Shown here: positions 8,285-17,139 of the stretch, piece by piece
How positions within the stretch are numbered: the stretch's first letter is position 1
Layout: each line of letters starts with the position of its first letter
NCBI GenBank assembly: GCA_030432565.1
Contig: JAUIGV010000024.1
Coordinates: forward strand, 1 to 64,000
Direction of reading: 5' to 3'
Length of the DNA stretch: 64,000 nt
From: Verrucomicrobiia bacterium
GTDB taxonomy: Bacteria; Verrucomicrobiota; Verrucomicrobiia; Verrucomicrobiales; Akkermansiaceae
Made by a program: the position numbers and the translations under genes
The notes under the pieces: generated by a model
Database searches by the model: none
What the model was told of the DNA's origin: nothing
The model's input: only the letters and a program-made list of their open reading frames with translations

Positions 8285-10162
8285 TCACAAGTCGCCCGGG
8301 TCTTCACCGGTAATGTTTCCGTTAGCGACGACGATGTCCTGCCAACCGTCGTTGTTGAGGTCGGCGAAGCTTGTTCCCCACGCCCACCGTGCCATGGCAA
8401 CTCCGGCGGCCTCACTGATATCATCAAACGAGCCGCTTCCGGAAGCCTTCATCAAAGTGCTTCCGCGGGCGAATCGTTGAAGTCTCTTACGAACTTCCGG
8501 TGAGGCATCCGGTTTAAATTGCTCCTGGAAAGTGATGCGGTTGCCGGCGGCAGAGAACATATTGCTGACGTAGACGTCCATGTTGCCGTCCCGATTGTAG
8601 TCTCCCCAGGTGACGGCCATTCCGGAGGCGCTGTCTTCGACCCCTGATTGGGCGGCGACGTCGATGAATTTTCCGCCATCATTGCGGTAGAGATTGTTTC
8701 GGCCAAAGTCGTTGGCAACGTAGAGGTCCTGATCGCCATCGTCATCGTAATCCTCCCAGGAAGCGGCGAGGCTCCAGCGGAGGTTGTTTTGATCAAGGCC
8801 GCTCTCCTTGGTGACATCACGAAATTTGAATGAACCTTCATTTTTAAACAGGCTGTTGGGGCCTCCGGAATTGGAGTCGTGATAGACAAAGTCTCCTCCG
8901 ACCACCCCGCTTGATCGCGATTGCGGACCGTCTGAACCATTTTGATAATAGGTGCAGACGTAGAGGTCCAGAAGCCCATCGTCATTGTAATCTGCGGCGC
9001 TCATTGACATGAGATCATCGGCGGTGGGTAGCAGGGTTTGGTATTCGAAGGTGCCATTTCCCTGGTTGGAGGCCAGGACAATGCCGCCCATGATGGCCAC
9101 GGCGAGATCCTGATCGCCGTCATTGTCGAGATCGATCAGGAGGGCGCTGCGCGAACCTTCCAGCCAGTTGACTCCGGCTTCTTGGGATAAGTCACGGAGG
9201 GTTCCGTCCGTGTTTTGGACATAGAGGAGATTGGGGAGTCCGTCTTCCTGGCAAAGATAGAGATCATCGAGACCGTCTCCATCGACATCGCCCAGTGCCA
9301 CCCCGGGGTTGCCCAGCCAGAAGAAATACTGGGTGTCCTGGGTGCGGCGCAGCCAGTGACCGTAGCCGCGGCTAATTTGACTTTCAAATGAATCTGTGGA
9401 GCCGAGGACAGACCGGGTGCAATCAGAAAAGAGGGTTCGGCCGGAAGAGTTGGTGTTGACCTGTTCGATCTTACTCACTTCGATTGAAGTAAGGAGCGGG
9501 GGCGATTCATCGTCTTTTTTGATCCAGCGGGTGCGCCAGGTAGCGTGTTTTTCAATGACACCGTCTTCGGTGATGCCGGAGAGGGCGATATACTGTTGCG
9601 TGGTGAAGGAACCTTCATCCATCTGAACGCGAAAGACCTTTGGTGCGAACCTGAGGTCGCTGCCCCCCTGCAGAGGGTTCCCCAAGTTGCGAAGTGCCGA
9701 TTCAAGTTTGGAGAGGCCTTTTTGTTTTGCCCCGGCCGGCTGGTCGTCGATGCGAACGACCTGAAGGGAGGAGTCGGAAAATACGGGTTCCGCATTCCGG
9801 GCCTCCAGAGCGTGAAAAGAAATATCGTCCGTGGCGAATTCGCCGAGGCTTTCGGGGGTAAGCTTTTCAGGATTCAGGATCAGTTTTCCCAGTCCCTTCA
9901 GCTGTTGCTTGGCTTCCTCCGCCAATGCTTCGGTCGGCCATCCGTCCGCCTTGGGATCGTCGAGGAGATCCATGGGTGTCTCAAGCGGAGCCGGGACGAG
10001 ATAGGGTTTATCCGATGAGCCGAGTGCCGAGTCGGAATCATCTCGAAGATAAAGGAAAATCCCCCCGATGGCCACCAGCGTGATCCCCGCGAAAATCCAT
10101 GGTTTCCAGTTTCTTGTTCTCGACCCGGATGATCTTTTCTGGAGCTTGCTTGATGATTTCAT
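8285..10162 (-). CDS. N-terminal part of the same protein: membrane-anchored FG-GAP/VCBS repeat protein (CRTAC1-like)
   Basis: The ATG at 10162 starts a short basic segment followed by one membrane-spanning helix (WIFAGITLVAIGGIFLYL), so the rest should be extracytoplasmic. From about residue 290 to the end there are at least six FG-GAP/VCBS units with Ca-binding loops of the DxDxDGxxD type, e.g. GDVDGDGLDDLYL, DLDNDGDQDLAV, DYDDDGDQDLYV and DLNNDGWQDIVV. The frame closes at TGA 8287-8285 immediately after GNITGEDPGDL. The next codons in the same frame (SFYWRQVLSHS...) continue as expected for this family and lead into the ASPIC/UnbV domain of 6467..8263. The TGA is a nonsense mutation, a recoded codon or a sequencing error. 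Confidence 0.75.
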   Translation of the reverse strand: MKSSSKLQKRSSGSRTRNWKPWIFAGITLVAIGGIFLYLRDDSDSALGSSDKPYLVPAPLETPMDLLDDPKADGWPTEALAEEAKQQLKGLGKLILNPEKLTPESLGEFATDDISFHALEARNAEPVFSDSSLQVVRIDDQPAGAKQKGLSKLESALRNLGNPLQGGSDLRFAPKVFRVQMDEGSFTTQQYIALSGITEDGVIEKHATWRTRWIKKDDESPPLLTSIEVSKIEQVNTNSSGRTLFSDCTRSVLGSTDSFESQISRGYGHWLRRTQDTQYFFWLGNPGVALGDVDGDGLDDLYLCQEDGLPNLLYVQNTDGTLRDLSQEAGVNWLEGSRSALLIDLDNDGDQDLAVAIMGGIVLASNQGNGTFEYQTLLPTADDLMSMSAADYNDDGLLDLYVCTYYQNGSDGPQSRSSGVVGGDFVYHDSNSGGPNSLFKNEGSFKFRDVTKESGLDQNNLRWSLAASWEDYDDDGDQDLYVANDFGRNNLYRNDGGKFIDVAAQSGVEDSASGMAVTWGDYNRDGNMDVYVSNMFSAAGNRITFQEQFKPDASPEVRKRLQRFARGSTLMKASGSGSFDDISEAAGVAMARWAWGTSFADLNNDGWQDIVVANGNITGEDPGDL

Positions 10163-10240
10163 GGAATGATCGGGTTAACTCTTTCAGATAATTGGTTGGG
10201 CAACAAGCGCGAGGCAATTGTGGAGAGGGGCGAAAACGAA

Positions 10241-10273
10241 AACGGGGCGACCTAATGAATAGGCCACCCCGTT
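10241..10273 (-). terminator. Probable rho-independent terminator of the PEP-CTERM gene
   Basis: A near-perfect inverted repeat (AACGGGG..CCTA against TAGG..CCCCGTT, 12 of 14 positions paired) with a 5-nt loop lies 33 bp beyond the stop on the minus strand. It is followed by TTTTCGTTTTCG. Confidence 0.7.
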
Positions 10274-10306
10274 GAAATTGAATTCGAATTTTAAAGCCCG
10301 ACGCCG

Positions 10307-11020
10307 TTACCTGCGGCGGCGGATAAAGGCAAGCAGACCGAGCAGACCGAAGAACGAAGTGCTTGAGGGCTCCGGAATGGCATTGCCATCAAGCCTGACT
10401 TCTTCCAGGCGGGTCCAACCCCAGCTGCCATCATCGGTCTCAAAAAAGTCCAGCTGATAGTCGTCGGTCGTGGTTACGCCAGCTCCAGTCAGATCACCCA
10501 AGGTGAGAGAAATTGTCTCCACACCACCTCCGTTGGCGGAATCATAGTAAACAGCATCGTAGTTACCAGTCGTGAGGTTGAGAAGAGCCAGTCCCTTGGA
10601 GCCGAGTTGAGTTCCACCAGTGGAACCACCAATGATATCGGCAGGGCTTGAGGGATCAGCGTTTCCACTCTGATTTCCTTGTCCGCCGAACCAGTCCATT
10701 TCAAGGACAGGGTCAGTGGGGTGAACGGCACCAAAATTGATAATTGGCGAGCGATAGAGGAAATTGGTGTGCGCTCCATCGTGAGCGTATCTGGTGTTCC
10801 CGGTAATGTTTACATTTCCAAAGAAGCCATCGATCCCATCGCCGTCTGCCTGTCCGGCGGTGACGCCATTGGGATCAAGCCAAGACACTCCATTGACGGT
10901 GGACCATCCGTGCTCGTTGCCGGGGGAAAAGTCCCAAGCAACCGAGACAGCAGCATTCGCAGAAGTCGCAGCAAAGGCGACAACCGCAAAGTTGAGTATA
11001 AGTTTTTTAAGTGTAGTCAT
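10307..11020 (-). CDS. PEP-CTERM protein with one WDFSPGNEHGW domain
   Basis: The ATG at 11020 (MTTLKKLILNF) gives a typical signal peptide ending ANAA; the 26 extra residues in the track are not needed. Length is 237 aa. After the signal peptide comes one copy of a domain of about 190 residues that starts WDFSPGNEHGW, continues GNTRYAHDGAHTNFLYRSP and FGGQGNQSG, and ends DDGSWGWTRLEEVRLD. The same domain occurs three times in the protein at 14946..16994. The tail IPEPSS-hydrophobic helix-RRRR is a PEP-CTERM sorting signal, which in other bacteria directs transfer to exosortase/archaeosortase-type processing and is often linked to exopolysaccharide production. The function of the domain is unknown to me; its aromatic and acidic character suggests a carbohydrate-binding-like jelly roll (inference). 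Confidence 0.85.
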   Translation of the reverse strand: MTTLKKLILNFAVVAFAATSANAAVSVAWDFSPGNEHGWSTVNGVSWLDPNGVTAGQADGDGIDGFFGNVNITGNTRYAHDGAHTNFLYRSPIINFGAVHPTDPVLEMDWFGGQGNQSGNADPSSPADIIGGSTGGTQLGSKGLALLNLTTGNYDAVYYDSANGGGVETISLTLGDLTGAGVTTTDDYQLDFFETDDGSWGWTRLEEVRLDGNAIPEPSSTSFFGLLGLLAFIRRRR

Positions 11021-11164
11021 TTGATTGTTAGCCGTATGCAAAACCGAAACCTGATCGATTCGATCCAACCATCCTCCATGAATGTGGGGCAGGGGCAATA
11101 AAAAAAGCCAGTTTTAGATGAATTCTGAAGAGTTCGAACGGCTTTATTGGTATTATTCTTCCAT

Positions 11165-12922
11165 TCATCTCCCGGGACGTCCCGATTTTCCAAGTTGGTA
11201 GACCTCAACGAGTTCATCAACACAGACTCTCTTGAGCCAATAGGGGCCCATCGAGACATTTCTTGCCGGGCCTCCTTTTTTCGCTCTGACGACGATGTAT
11301 TTGACTTTCCCGGTGTATAACTGGTGAAGAATGCTTGCGGTGGGAAATCCGGCGACGATTTCGCTGCGCAAGTAGCGGTAGTGTTCGGGAAAGTGGCTGG
11401 AGTAGCCGTTGAAGATCGGGGTTTTGTGGAAGGTGCCAAGATACATGAACTCAGTGGTCACCAGGTATTGCCAAACCCGGGGGCCGGGTGAGACCGGGAG
11501 GCAGAGGATGCCGTGGTCATCAGGAGTGTTCTTCTCAACAAAGCCAATCCACTTGCGGTGTTGGTCGACATTAGTGATTTCAGCTTCCCCTCCCGGTTTG
11601 GGGTAGCCGTCGACCAAAGCGGTGAGAGCGAGAAGGATCACGGCCCATTGGCCGGCAGTCTGCCATTTTGCTTGCTCAAATCGGTCGCAAGCGAGCTGAT
11701 AGAGTCCTCTGATTCCCAAGGCGGCAAAGATGATGACCGGGATTTGAACAAAGAAGGCGAAGCGCATCACCGATCGGACCCGGTCGAATCCCGGGACATT
11801 TTCGCTGAGCCACCACCAGGGCTGGAAACTTCCGATGCGAAGGTTGGGACCGAGGGACAGGAGGAAGGCGAGAATGGCAATCGTCAGGATGAAGGAAGCC
11901 CAACGGCGGGATTGGACGCTGCGGAGGCCAAAGATAATCCCGGCGATGGCGAGGAAATACTTGATCCAGCCCGACGAGAGAAACAGGGGGCTTTGTTTGT
12001 TCGCGCCGAAGCTGATGAGCTCGTACGAGGGGGCCTGAAAGTAGTCGGCGACGTTTGCGGAAAGGCCGGTGACAAGGTCTTTCTCCCATTCGACGGCATG
12101 GATTTCGGTGACACTTTTGACCTTGGAGACGAAGGGCACGGTGATGACGAGGGCCACTCCCACGGCCACCACCCAGTGTCGTATTTCCTGAGGCTTTCTC
12201 CAATGCCTCCAAAGCACAGGAGAGGCTCCGACCAAGAGGATGGCGAGGAACAAGCCGTGGTGCATGCAGGTGAGGAAGGCAAGGGAGGCTGCAATTCCCA
12301 GTTCGATTCCTTTGCGCCGCGAGGGGTTGCGGCAGATCTTTTCGATCGCGGTCCAAGTCCAGAGAATGGCCCAAAGCGGGGCAAGTTGGAAGATTCCCAG
12401 CTGCCAGTGGACGATGGGGAGGAGAACGATCGCGGTCCCAGCCCAGAGGGAAGTCCAGCGTCCCAACCCGTAGGTTCCAGCGAGGCGCTGAGCGAAGAGG
12501 CCATTGAGGGTGAGGGAAATCCAGATGTAAACGTTGTAGGCAAAGATCCTCGACCCGGTGATCCAGACGACCGGGGCCACCATCATGGTGGTGGGTTGGG
12601 GTTCCATGAGTGCAAAGGAGCCCTCGGTCGGGAAGAAGATGGGCGCGTCCCAGTAGCCAAAGAGTCCTCCGGCGAGACGGTCGGCATTCCACCAGGTGGC
12701 CCAGACGTTGTAGAGCGGGACGGAAGCGGTGGGCTCCGTGCCAATCGGGACGTGTGAAAATGGGGACGAGACCACCGGCCAAGTCAGGACCAGAGCTAGA
12801 ATCAGGTAAAAAAAGGCGCAGGCGAGCTGCCATTTTCGTTTGGAGCATTGTGAGATCAGGCCCTTTCCCAGGTCGCGGGATTTCATCCCCCTCAAGCGGC
12901 CAAAAATCTCACTGATATTCAT
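11165..12922 (-). CDS. Polytopic membrane protein, probable GT-C/YfhO-type glycosyltransferase
   Basis: The start is placed at ATG 12922 (MNISEIFGRL); the 99-residue extension in the track runs into the divergent gene and is not coding-like. Length is about 585 aa. The protein has a first membrane helix at about residues 28-48, a large extracytoplasmic loop, roughly ten more helices, and a soluble C-terminal region of about 170 residues. This layout matches lipid-linked-sugar-dependent GT-C enzymes and related YfhO-like proteins. It is divergent from the GT2 gene at 13038 with 115 bp between starts, consistent with a joint envelope-glycan role. The substrate cannot be told from sequence. Confidence 0.65.
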   Translation of the reverse strand: MNISEIFGRLRGMKSRDLGKGLISQCSKRKWQLACAFFYLILALVLTWPVVSSPFSHVPIGTEPTASVPLYNVWATWWNADRLAGGLFGYWDAPIFFPTEGSFALMEPQPTTMMVAPVVWITGSRIFAYNVYIWISLTLNGLFAQRLAGTYGLGRWTSLWAGTAIVLLPIVHWQLGIFQLAPLWAILWTWTAIEKICRNPSRRKGIELGIAASLAFLTCMHHGLFLAILLVGASPVLWRHWRKPQEIRHWVVAVGVALVITVPFVSKVKSVTEIHAVEWEKDLVTGLSANVADYFQAPSYELISFGANKQSPLFLSSGWIKYFLAIAGIIFGLRSVQSRRWASFILTIAILAFLLSLGPNLRIGSFQPWWWLSENVPGFDRVRSVMRFAFFVQIPVIIFAALGIRGLYQLACDRFEQAKWQTAGQWAVILLALTALVDGYPKPGGEAEITNVDQHRKWIGFVEKNTPDDHGILCLPVSPGPRVWQYLVTTEFMYLGTFHKTPIFNGYSSHFPEHYRYLRSEIVAGFPTASILHQLYTGKVKYIVVRAKKGGPARNVSMGPYWLKRVCVDELVEVYQLGKSGRPGR

Positions 12923-13037
12923 CGGAGCGACCCTATTGAGCGGCAACAAGCTAGGCAAGAGGGAAGGAGTGGGTTGAAAAAAACAAGCAAAGGGTGGTGT
13001 CGGAATGATTTTCTGATTTATTTGCGATTCATTACCA

Positions 13038-14216
13038 ATGGAGGAATCACCCGACACAAAGATCGAACTATCGGTCGTGATCCCTTGCCTCAATGAAGAG
13101 GACACTCTTGATATCTGTCTGGAAAAGGCACTGGGTGTTCTGAAGAAAGAGGGCGTTTCCGGAGAGGTGATTGTGGCCGACAATGGCAGCACCGATGCCT
13201 CGCTGGAGATCGCTCGCAAACGCGGGGTGCGGATTATTCCGGTGGCGGAGCCGGGTTACGGCTGTGCCCTCATGGGGGGGATCGAGGCGGCGCGTGGAAA
13301 GTACATCATCATGGGTGATGCCGATGACAGTTATGACTTTCTCGAGATGCCGAAGTTTTTGAAAAATTTGCGGGAAGGATTTGACCTCGTGCAAGGCTGC
13401 CGGCTGCCTGCCGGAGGGGGGCGGGTGATGGCCGGGGCCATGCCCTTCATGCATCGTTATTTCGGGAATCCCTTTTTCACCCTGCTGATCCGATGGTGGT
13501 TTAAGGCTCCCATTCATGATGTTTACTGCGGGCTCCGTGGGTTTGCGAAATCCCACTACGAGAGTCTCAATCAAACCTGCACGGGGATGGAGTTTGCGAC
13601 GGAAATGATCATCAAATCGAGTCAAGCGGATTGCCGGATCGCCGAGGTGCCGATCACCCTTCATCCGGATGGTCGCAAGTCTCATGCGCCCCACCTGAGA
13701 ACTTATCGTGACGGGTGGCGGACCTTGCGATTCTTTCTGCTTAACTCACCGCGCTGGCTTTTTCTGGTCCCCGGGCTTTTGGCAATCGTAGCAGGGTTGA
13801 TCGGTTATGTCCTTGCCCTGCCCGGAATGACCCTGTTTGGGATTAACTTTGATTTGCATACCCTGCTCTTTTCCAGCTTGTTTATGCTATGCGGGTTTCA
13901 ATCGATTCTTTTTGCGCTCCTGAGCAAGACCTATGCCGTGGAGTCTGGATTGATCGGACCCGATCCCAGATTGGAGAAGTTTTACTCCCGGGCAACCCTG
14001 GAGAGAGGATTGCTGGTGGCGGGGTTTGCCATTTTGGCGGGGCTCGTTTTTCTCGGGAAGGCGATCAATGAATGGCGTTTATCTGACTTTGGGGCACTCG
14101 ACTACGGGAGTAATTTGCGCTGGGTGATCCCCGGGGTGACGATCACGGCTCTAGGGGCCCAATTGTTTCTCTCCAGCTTTTTTGTGAGCATTCTGGGGAT
14201 CAAAACGAAACGATGA
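13038..14216 (+). CDS. GT2 family glycosyltransferase (dolichyl/polyprenyl-phosphate sugar synthase-like) with C-terminal membrane helices
   Basis: ATG at 13038. The N-terminal 230 residues are a GT-A domain: LSVVIPCLNEEDTL at the nucleotide-binding strand, ADNGSTD, and the metal-binding GDADDSYDF in place of a simple DXD. The arrangement resembles DPM1-type enzymes that load a sugar onto a polyprenyl phosphate. After about residue 235 there are four membrane helices (e.g. FLVPGLLAIVAGLIGYVLAL and GLLVAGFAILAGLVFLG), as in the long GtrB/DPM1-like forms. Its stop codon overlaps the start of the methyltransferase gene (ATGA), so the two are translationally coupled. With the divergent GT-C-like gene it forms a plausible pair: one makes the lipid-linked sugar donor, the other uses it. 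Confidence 0.85.
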   Translation: MEESPDTKIELSVVIPCLNEEDTLDICLEKALGVLKKEGVSGEVIVADNGSTDASLEIARKRGVRIIPVAEPGYGCALMGGIEAARGKYIIMGDADDSYDFLEMPKFLKNLREGFDLVQGCRLPAGGGRVMAGAMPFMHRYFGNPFFTLLIRWWFKAPIHDVYCGLRGFAKSHYESLNQTCTGMEFATEMIIKSSQADCRIAEVPITLHPDGRKSHAPHLRTYRDGWRTLRFFLLNSPRWLFLVPGLLAIVAGLIGYVLALPGMTLFGINFDLHTLLFSSLFMLCGFQSILFALLSKTYAVESGLIGPDPRLEKFYSRATLERGLLVAGFAILAGLVFLGKAINEWRLSDFGALDYGSNLRWVIPGVTITALGAQLFLSSFFVSILGIKTKR

Positions 14217-14845
14217 AGATCATCGATGGAATCCACGGAGGGTACGTGCACCAAAGGAGAGTCCGGGTGTTGGCTGAAATTTTTGCGTCATATCTTCCCC
14301 GGGAGGTGTCGGTTCTTGATGTGGGTTGCGGGGATGGTTTGCTGGCGAACGAGCTCATCGGGATCCGTCCCGACCTTGGGATTGTGGGGGTGGATGTTTT
14401 GGAACGTCCGGATTGTGCGATCACGATGACGATCTTTGACGGGGAGACGCTTCCGTTCGACGAAGGGGCGTTTGATGTCGTTTTGCTGGCTGACGTTTTG
14501 CATCACACCCGGGAGCCGGCCCTCTTGTTGGAAGAAGCCAGGAGAGTTTCGAGTCGATGGATCGCATTGAAAGACCATACCAGAAACGGATTGTGGGCCG
14601 AAAGGACCCTGCACTTCATGGACCGGGTTGGGAATGCGCGTCACGGGGTTGCCCTTCCGCACAACTATTGGTCGAGGGAAGAGTGGATGAAGGCGTTTCA
14701 CGATCTGGGATTGAAGATCGCGGAATGGACTCACCGGGTTCCGCTCTACCCCTGGCCGGCGAGCCTATTGTTTACGCGAAGGCTTCATTTTTGTGCTCTT
14801 CTCAGGATTGATGATCGTGGCAGCGGAAGTGAACCCGGGGGCTAA
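14213..14845 (+). CDS. Class I SAM-dependent methyltransferase
   Basis: The ATG at 14213 overlaps the GT2 stop by 4 nt. The glycine-rich SAM site is SVLDVGCGDGLLANEL (about residues 33-48), followed by GVDVL (motif II acidic residue region) and DVVLLADVLHH (motif IV-like), the order expected for the Methyltransf_11 type. Length of 210 aa is normal. Being coupled to a polyprenyl-sugar synthase suggests it modifies a sugar or lipid intermediate of the same pathway. The acceptor is unknown. Confidence 0.8.
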   Translation: MKIIDGIHGGYVHQRRVRVLAEIFASYLPREVSVLDVGCGDGLLANELIGIRPDLGIVGVDVLERPDCAITMTIFDGETLPFDEGAFDVVLLADVLHHTREPALLLEEARRVSSRWIALKDHTRNGLWAERTLHFMDRVGNARHGVALPHNYWSREEWMKAFHDLGLKIAEWTHRVPLYPWPASLLFTRRLHFCALLRIDDRGSGSEPGG

Positions 14846-14945
14846 ACTTCCGGTGCTTGGGCCCGTGGTGGATTCGCTCTAGCTTGACTCGAAAGGAGAA
14901 AGACATACCCTTGGGGTGATTCCCGGAATTCTCAATCACTACGCC

Positions 14946-16994
14946 ATGATGTATCAAATATTCTCCAGACTTGTGGCGGCCGTGTTGGCGGTCAACGCCC
15001 TTTCAGTGTTCAACAGCCATGCCGAGGTTTCGGTGATCTGGGATTTCTCTCCGGGAAACGAGCATGGTTGGACCACGGTGAACGGGGTTTCATGGCTGGA
15101 TGCCAACGGGGTGACGGCGGGCCAGGCCAACGGAGGAGGAGTTGCTGATTATTTCGGAGGAGTCAATAACACCGGAAACACCCGCTACGCCCACGACGGT
15201 GCTCACACGAATTTTATTTTCCGATCTCCGGTCATTAATTTTGGGGGTGTTGATGCAGCGGGACCGGTTCTGGAAATGGATTGGTTTGGAGGTCAGGGCA
15301 ATCAAAGTGGAATCGATGACCCCATCGATCCGGGTGAAGTGACAGGGGCCGGCATCACAACTGCCCTCGGTCAAAAGGGGCTGGCCTTGCTGAATCTCGC
15401 GACCGGAAGCTACGACGCCGTTTATTACGACAGCCAGAACGGTGGAGGTTTGGAGAGCCTCTCGCTAACCCAGGCGGATCTTGTTGGAGACGGAGTCAAT
15501 CTGACGGACAACTACCAGCTGGACTTTTTTGATACCGATGATGGCAGTTGGGGATGGACCCGTCTAGAGGAGGTAAGGGTTGACGAAGCGGCACTCATCG
15601 ATGCTCCGACCTACAATGTCAGCTGGGATTTTAATGACGGTCTGGGAGGTGACCGGACCTGGAAGGTTGAGAATGGTCTCGCCGGATTTGCAGCAGACGG
15701 GGTGCATGCCGCCGTGGAAGGTGGAAGTTTCGCGGAAGACAGCCCGCATCCGGTTTTCATTTTTCGTTCGCCGATTGTTCGGTTGGACGATTCGGACCCG
15801 GATCAGGAGGTCATCAAAGTGAACTTCATCGGTGGTCAGGGGAATCAAAGCGGGGCCCCGGAACCCGCTGATCCCAATGCGGTGGTGTCATATAACGGAG
15901 GGAATTCGGATTCCAATGGTCAGAAAGGTTTGGCTTTTTTGAACCTAACCACGGGGCAATACGATCATGTGATCTACGACTCGGAAGACGGGGGCGATAA
16001 CCCGGAGTCAATCGAGTTGACGCTGGCCGAGTTGGTCGCAGCCGGGGTGGATGCCGGCACCGACTACCGGCTCGACTTTTTTGATTATGATGATGGTTTT
16101 TCGGGATGGACCCGGTTGGAAAGCGTGAATCTTAACGGGATGGTGATTCCCGATCCACCACCGCCATCGGAAACAGATACCATCTGGAATTTTTCACCCG
16201 GGAATGAACATGGCTGGACCACCATCAACGGGGTGTCCTGGCTTGATCCCAATGGAGTGGAAGCCGGACAAGCGGATGGCGTGGGTGGCAACGACACCGG
16301 AAACACGCGCAGGGCCCACGACGGGGCACACACCAATTTTATCTATCGTTCACCCATTCTTAACTTTGGCCGTGTCGATGACACAGGCTCGGTGATCGAG
16401 TTTGATTTTGAAGGTGGGGGAGGGAACCAGGACAACGCGCCGAATCCATTGACGCCGGAACAAGTGATTACGTCAGGGACGGGAATCACCAGTGCGGTGG
16501 GTCAAAAAGGTTTGGGTTTTCTTAATCTTTCCACCGGAAATTATGACGCGGTCTACTACGACTCCGGAAATGGTGGTGGAATTGAAACCATCGCACTCAC
16601 CAAGGCCGATCTAACCGCTGCCGGGGTGAGTTTGGATGATGACTATCAATTGGACTTCTTTGAAAATGATGACGGTAGCTGGGGCTGGACCCGCTTGAAT
16701 GAGGTGAGGCTCGACTCGGTGGCACTGGGGGAAGGGGGAGCTCAAAGTTTTGCGATCACTAACATTGACTATTCTCCCGGAGATCAGCGGCTGACCCTGA
16801 CCTGGAATTCCAGAGAAGGTCAGACCTATGCCGTCAGGTATTCTGAGGACATGATCGATTGGTCTTCGGATCTCGACGACGCGGTCGATGCCGATGCCGG
16901 AGATCAGACAACGAGAATCTTTGATCTTTCTGCTGCCGAATTTACCGAATTAAAGAGGGTCTTCTTCAGGGTGGAGAGGCAACCGTCGGGTTAA
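14946..16994 (+). CDS. Secreted protein with three tandem WDFSPGNEHGW domains
   Basis: The ATG at 14946 (or 14949) is chosen; the track's GTG at 14916 only adds residues before the signal peptide (MYQIFSRLVAAVLAVNAL...SHA). Three copies of a domain of about 190 aa follow, at about residues 25-215, 220-400 and 410-600. Copies 1 and 3 are the most alike (WDFSPGNEHGW / WNFSPGNEHGW, DGSWGWTRL) and closely match the PEP-CTERM protein at 10307; copy 2 is more diverged. The end (from about 605) is a beta-rich module with YAVRYSEDMIDW, similar in layout to the C-terminal modules of the large proteins at 17302, 45039 and 59891. It has no PEP-CTERM tail. Role unknown; surface or matrix binding is an inference. 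Confidence 0.8.
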   Translation: MMYQIFSRLVAAVLAVNALSVFNSHAEVSVIWDFSPGNEHGWTTVNGVSWLDANGVTAGQANGGGVADYFGGVNNTGNTRYAHDGAHTNFIFRSPVINFGGVDAAGPVLEMDWFGGQGNQSGIDDPIDPGEVTGAGITTALGQKGLALLNLATGSYDAVYYDSQNGGGLESLSLTQADLVGDGVNLTDNYQLDFFDTDDGSWGWTRLEEVRVDEAALIDAPTYNVSWDFNDGLGGDRTWKVENGLAGFAADGVHAAVEGGSFAEDSPHPVFIFRSPIVRLDDSDPDQEVIKVNFIGGQGNQSGAPEPADPNAVVSYNGGNSDSNGQKGLAFLNLTTGQYDHVIYDSEDGGDNPESIELTLAELVAAGVDAGTDYRLDFFDYDDGFSGWTRLESVNLNGMVIPDPPPPSETDTIWNFSPGNEHGWTTINGVSWLDPNGVEAGQADGVGGNDTGNTRRAHDGAHTNFIYRSPILNFGRVDDTGSVIEFDFEGGGGNQDNAPNPLTPEQVITSGTGITSAVGQKGLGFLNLSTGNYDAVYYDSGNGGGIETIALTKADLTAAGVSLDDDYQLDFFENDDGSWGWTRLNEVRLDSVALGEGGAQSFAITNIDYSPGDQRLTLTWNSREGQTYAVRYSEDMIDWSSDLDDAVDADAGDQTTRIFDLSAAEFTELKRVFFRVERQPSG

Positions 16995-17139
16995 CGTTTT
17001 CCCTTTTTCACTCCCCGGCCAAATGGCTTCGGACAGAAAGCCGGTAGGAAGATGAAGGGGGCAATGACAGTCTGGGAGTGGCGGGTTCACTCCGGGCTTG
17101 GTCGGTGTTGCCGAGGTAGACCAGCTCGCGCCCTATTCA

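Noticed and set aside
11513-12757. 414-codon plus-strand ORF opposite the membrane protein gene
   Set aside because: Low-complexity Gly/Glu/Asp-rich translation typical of the antisense of a membrane protein.
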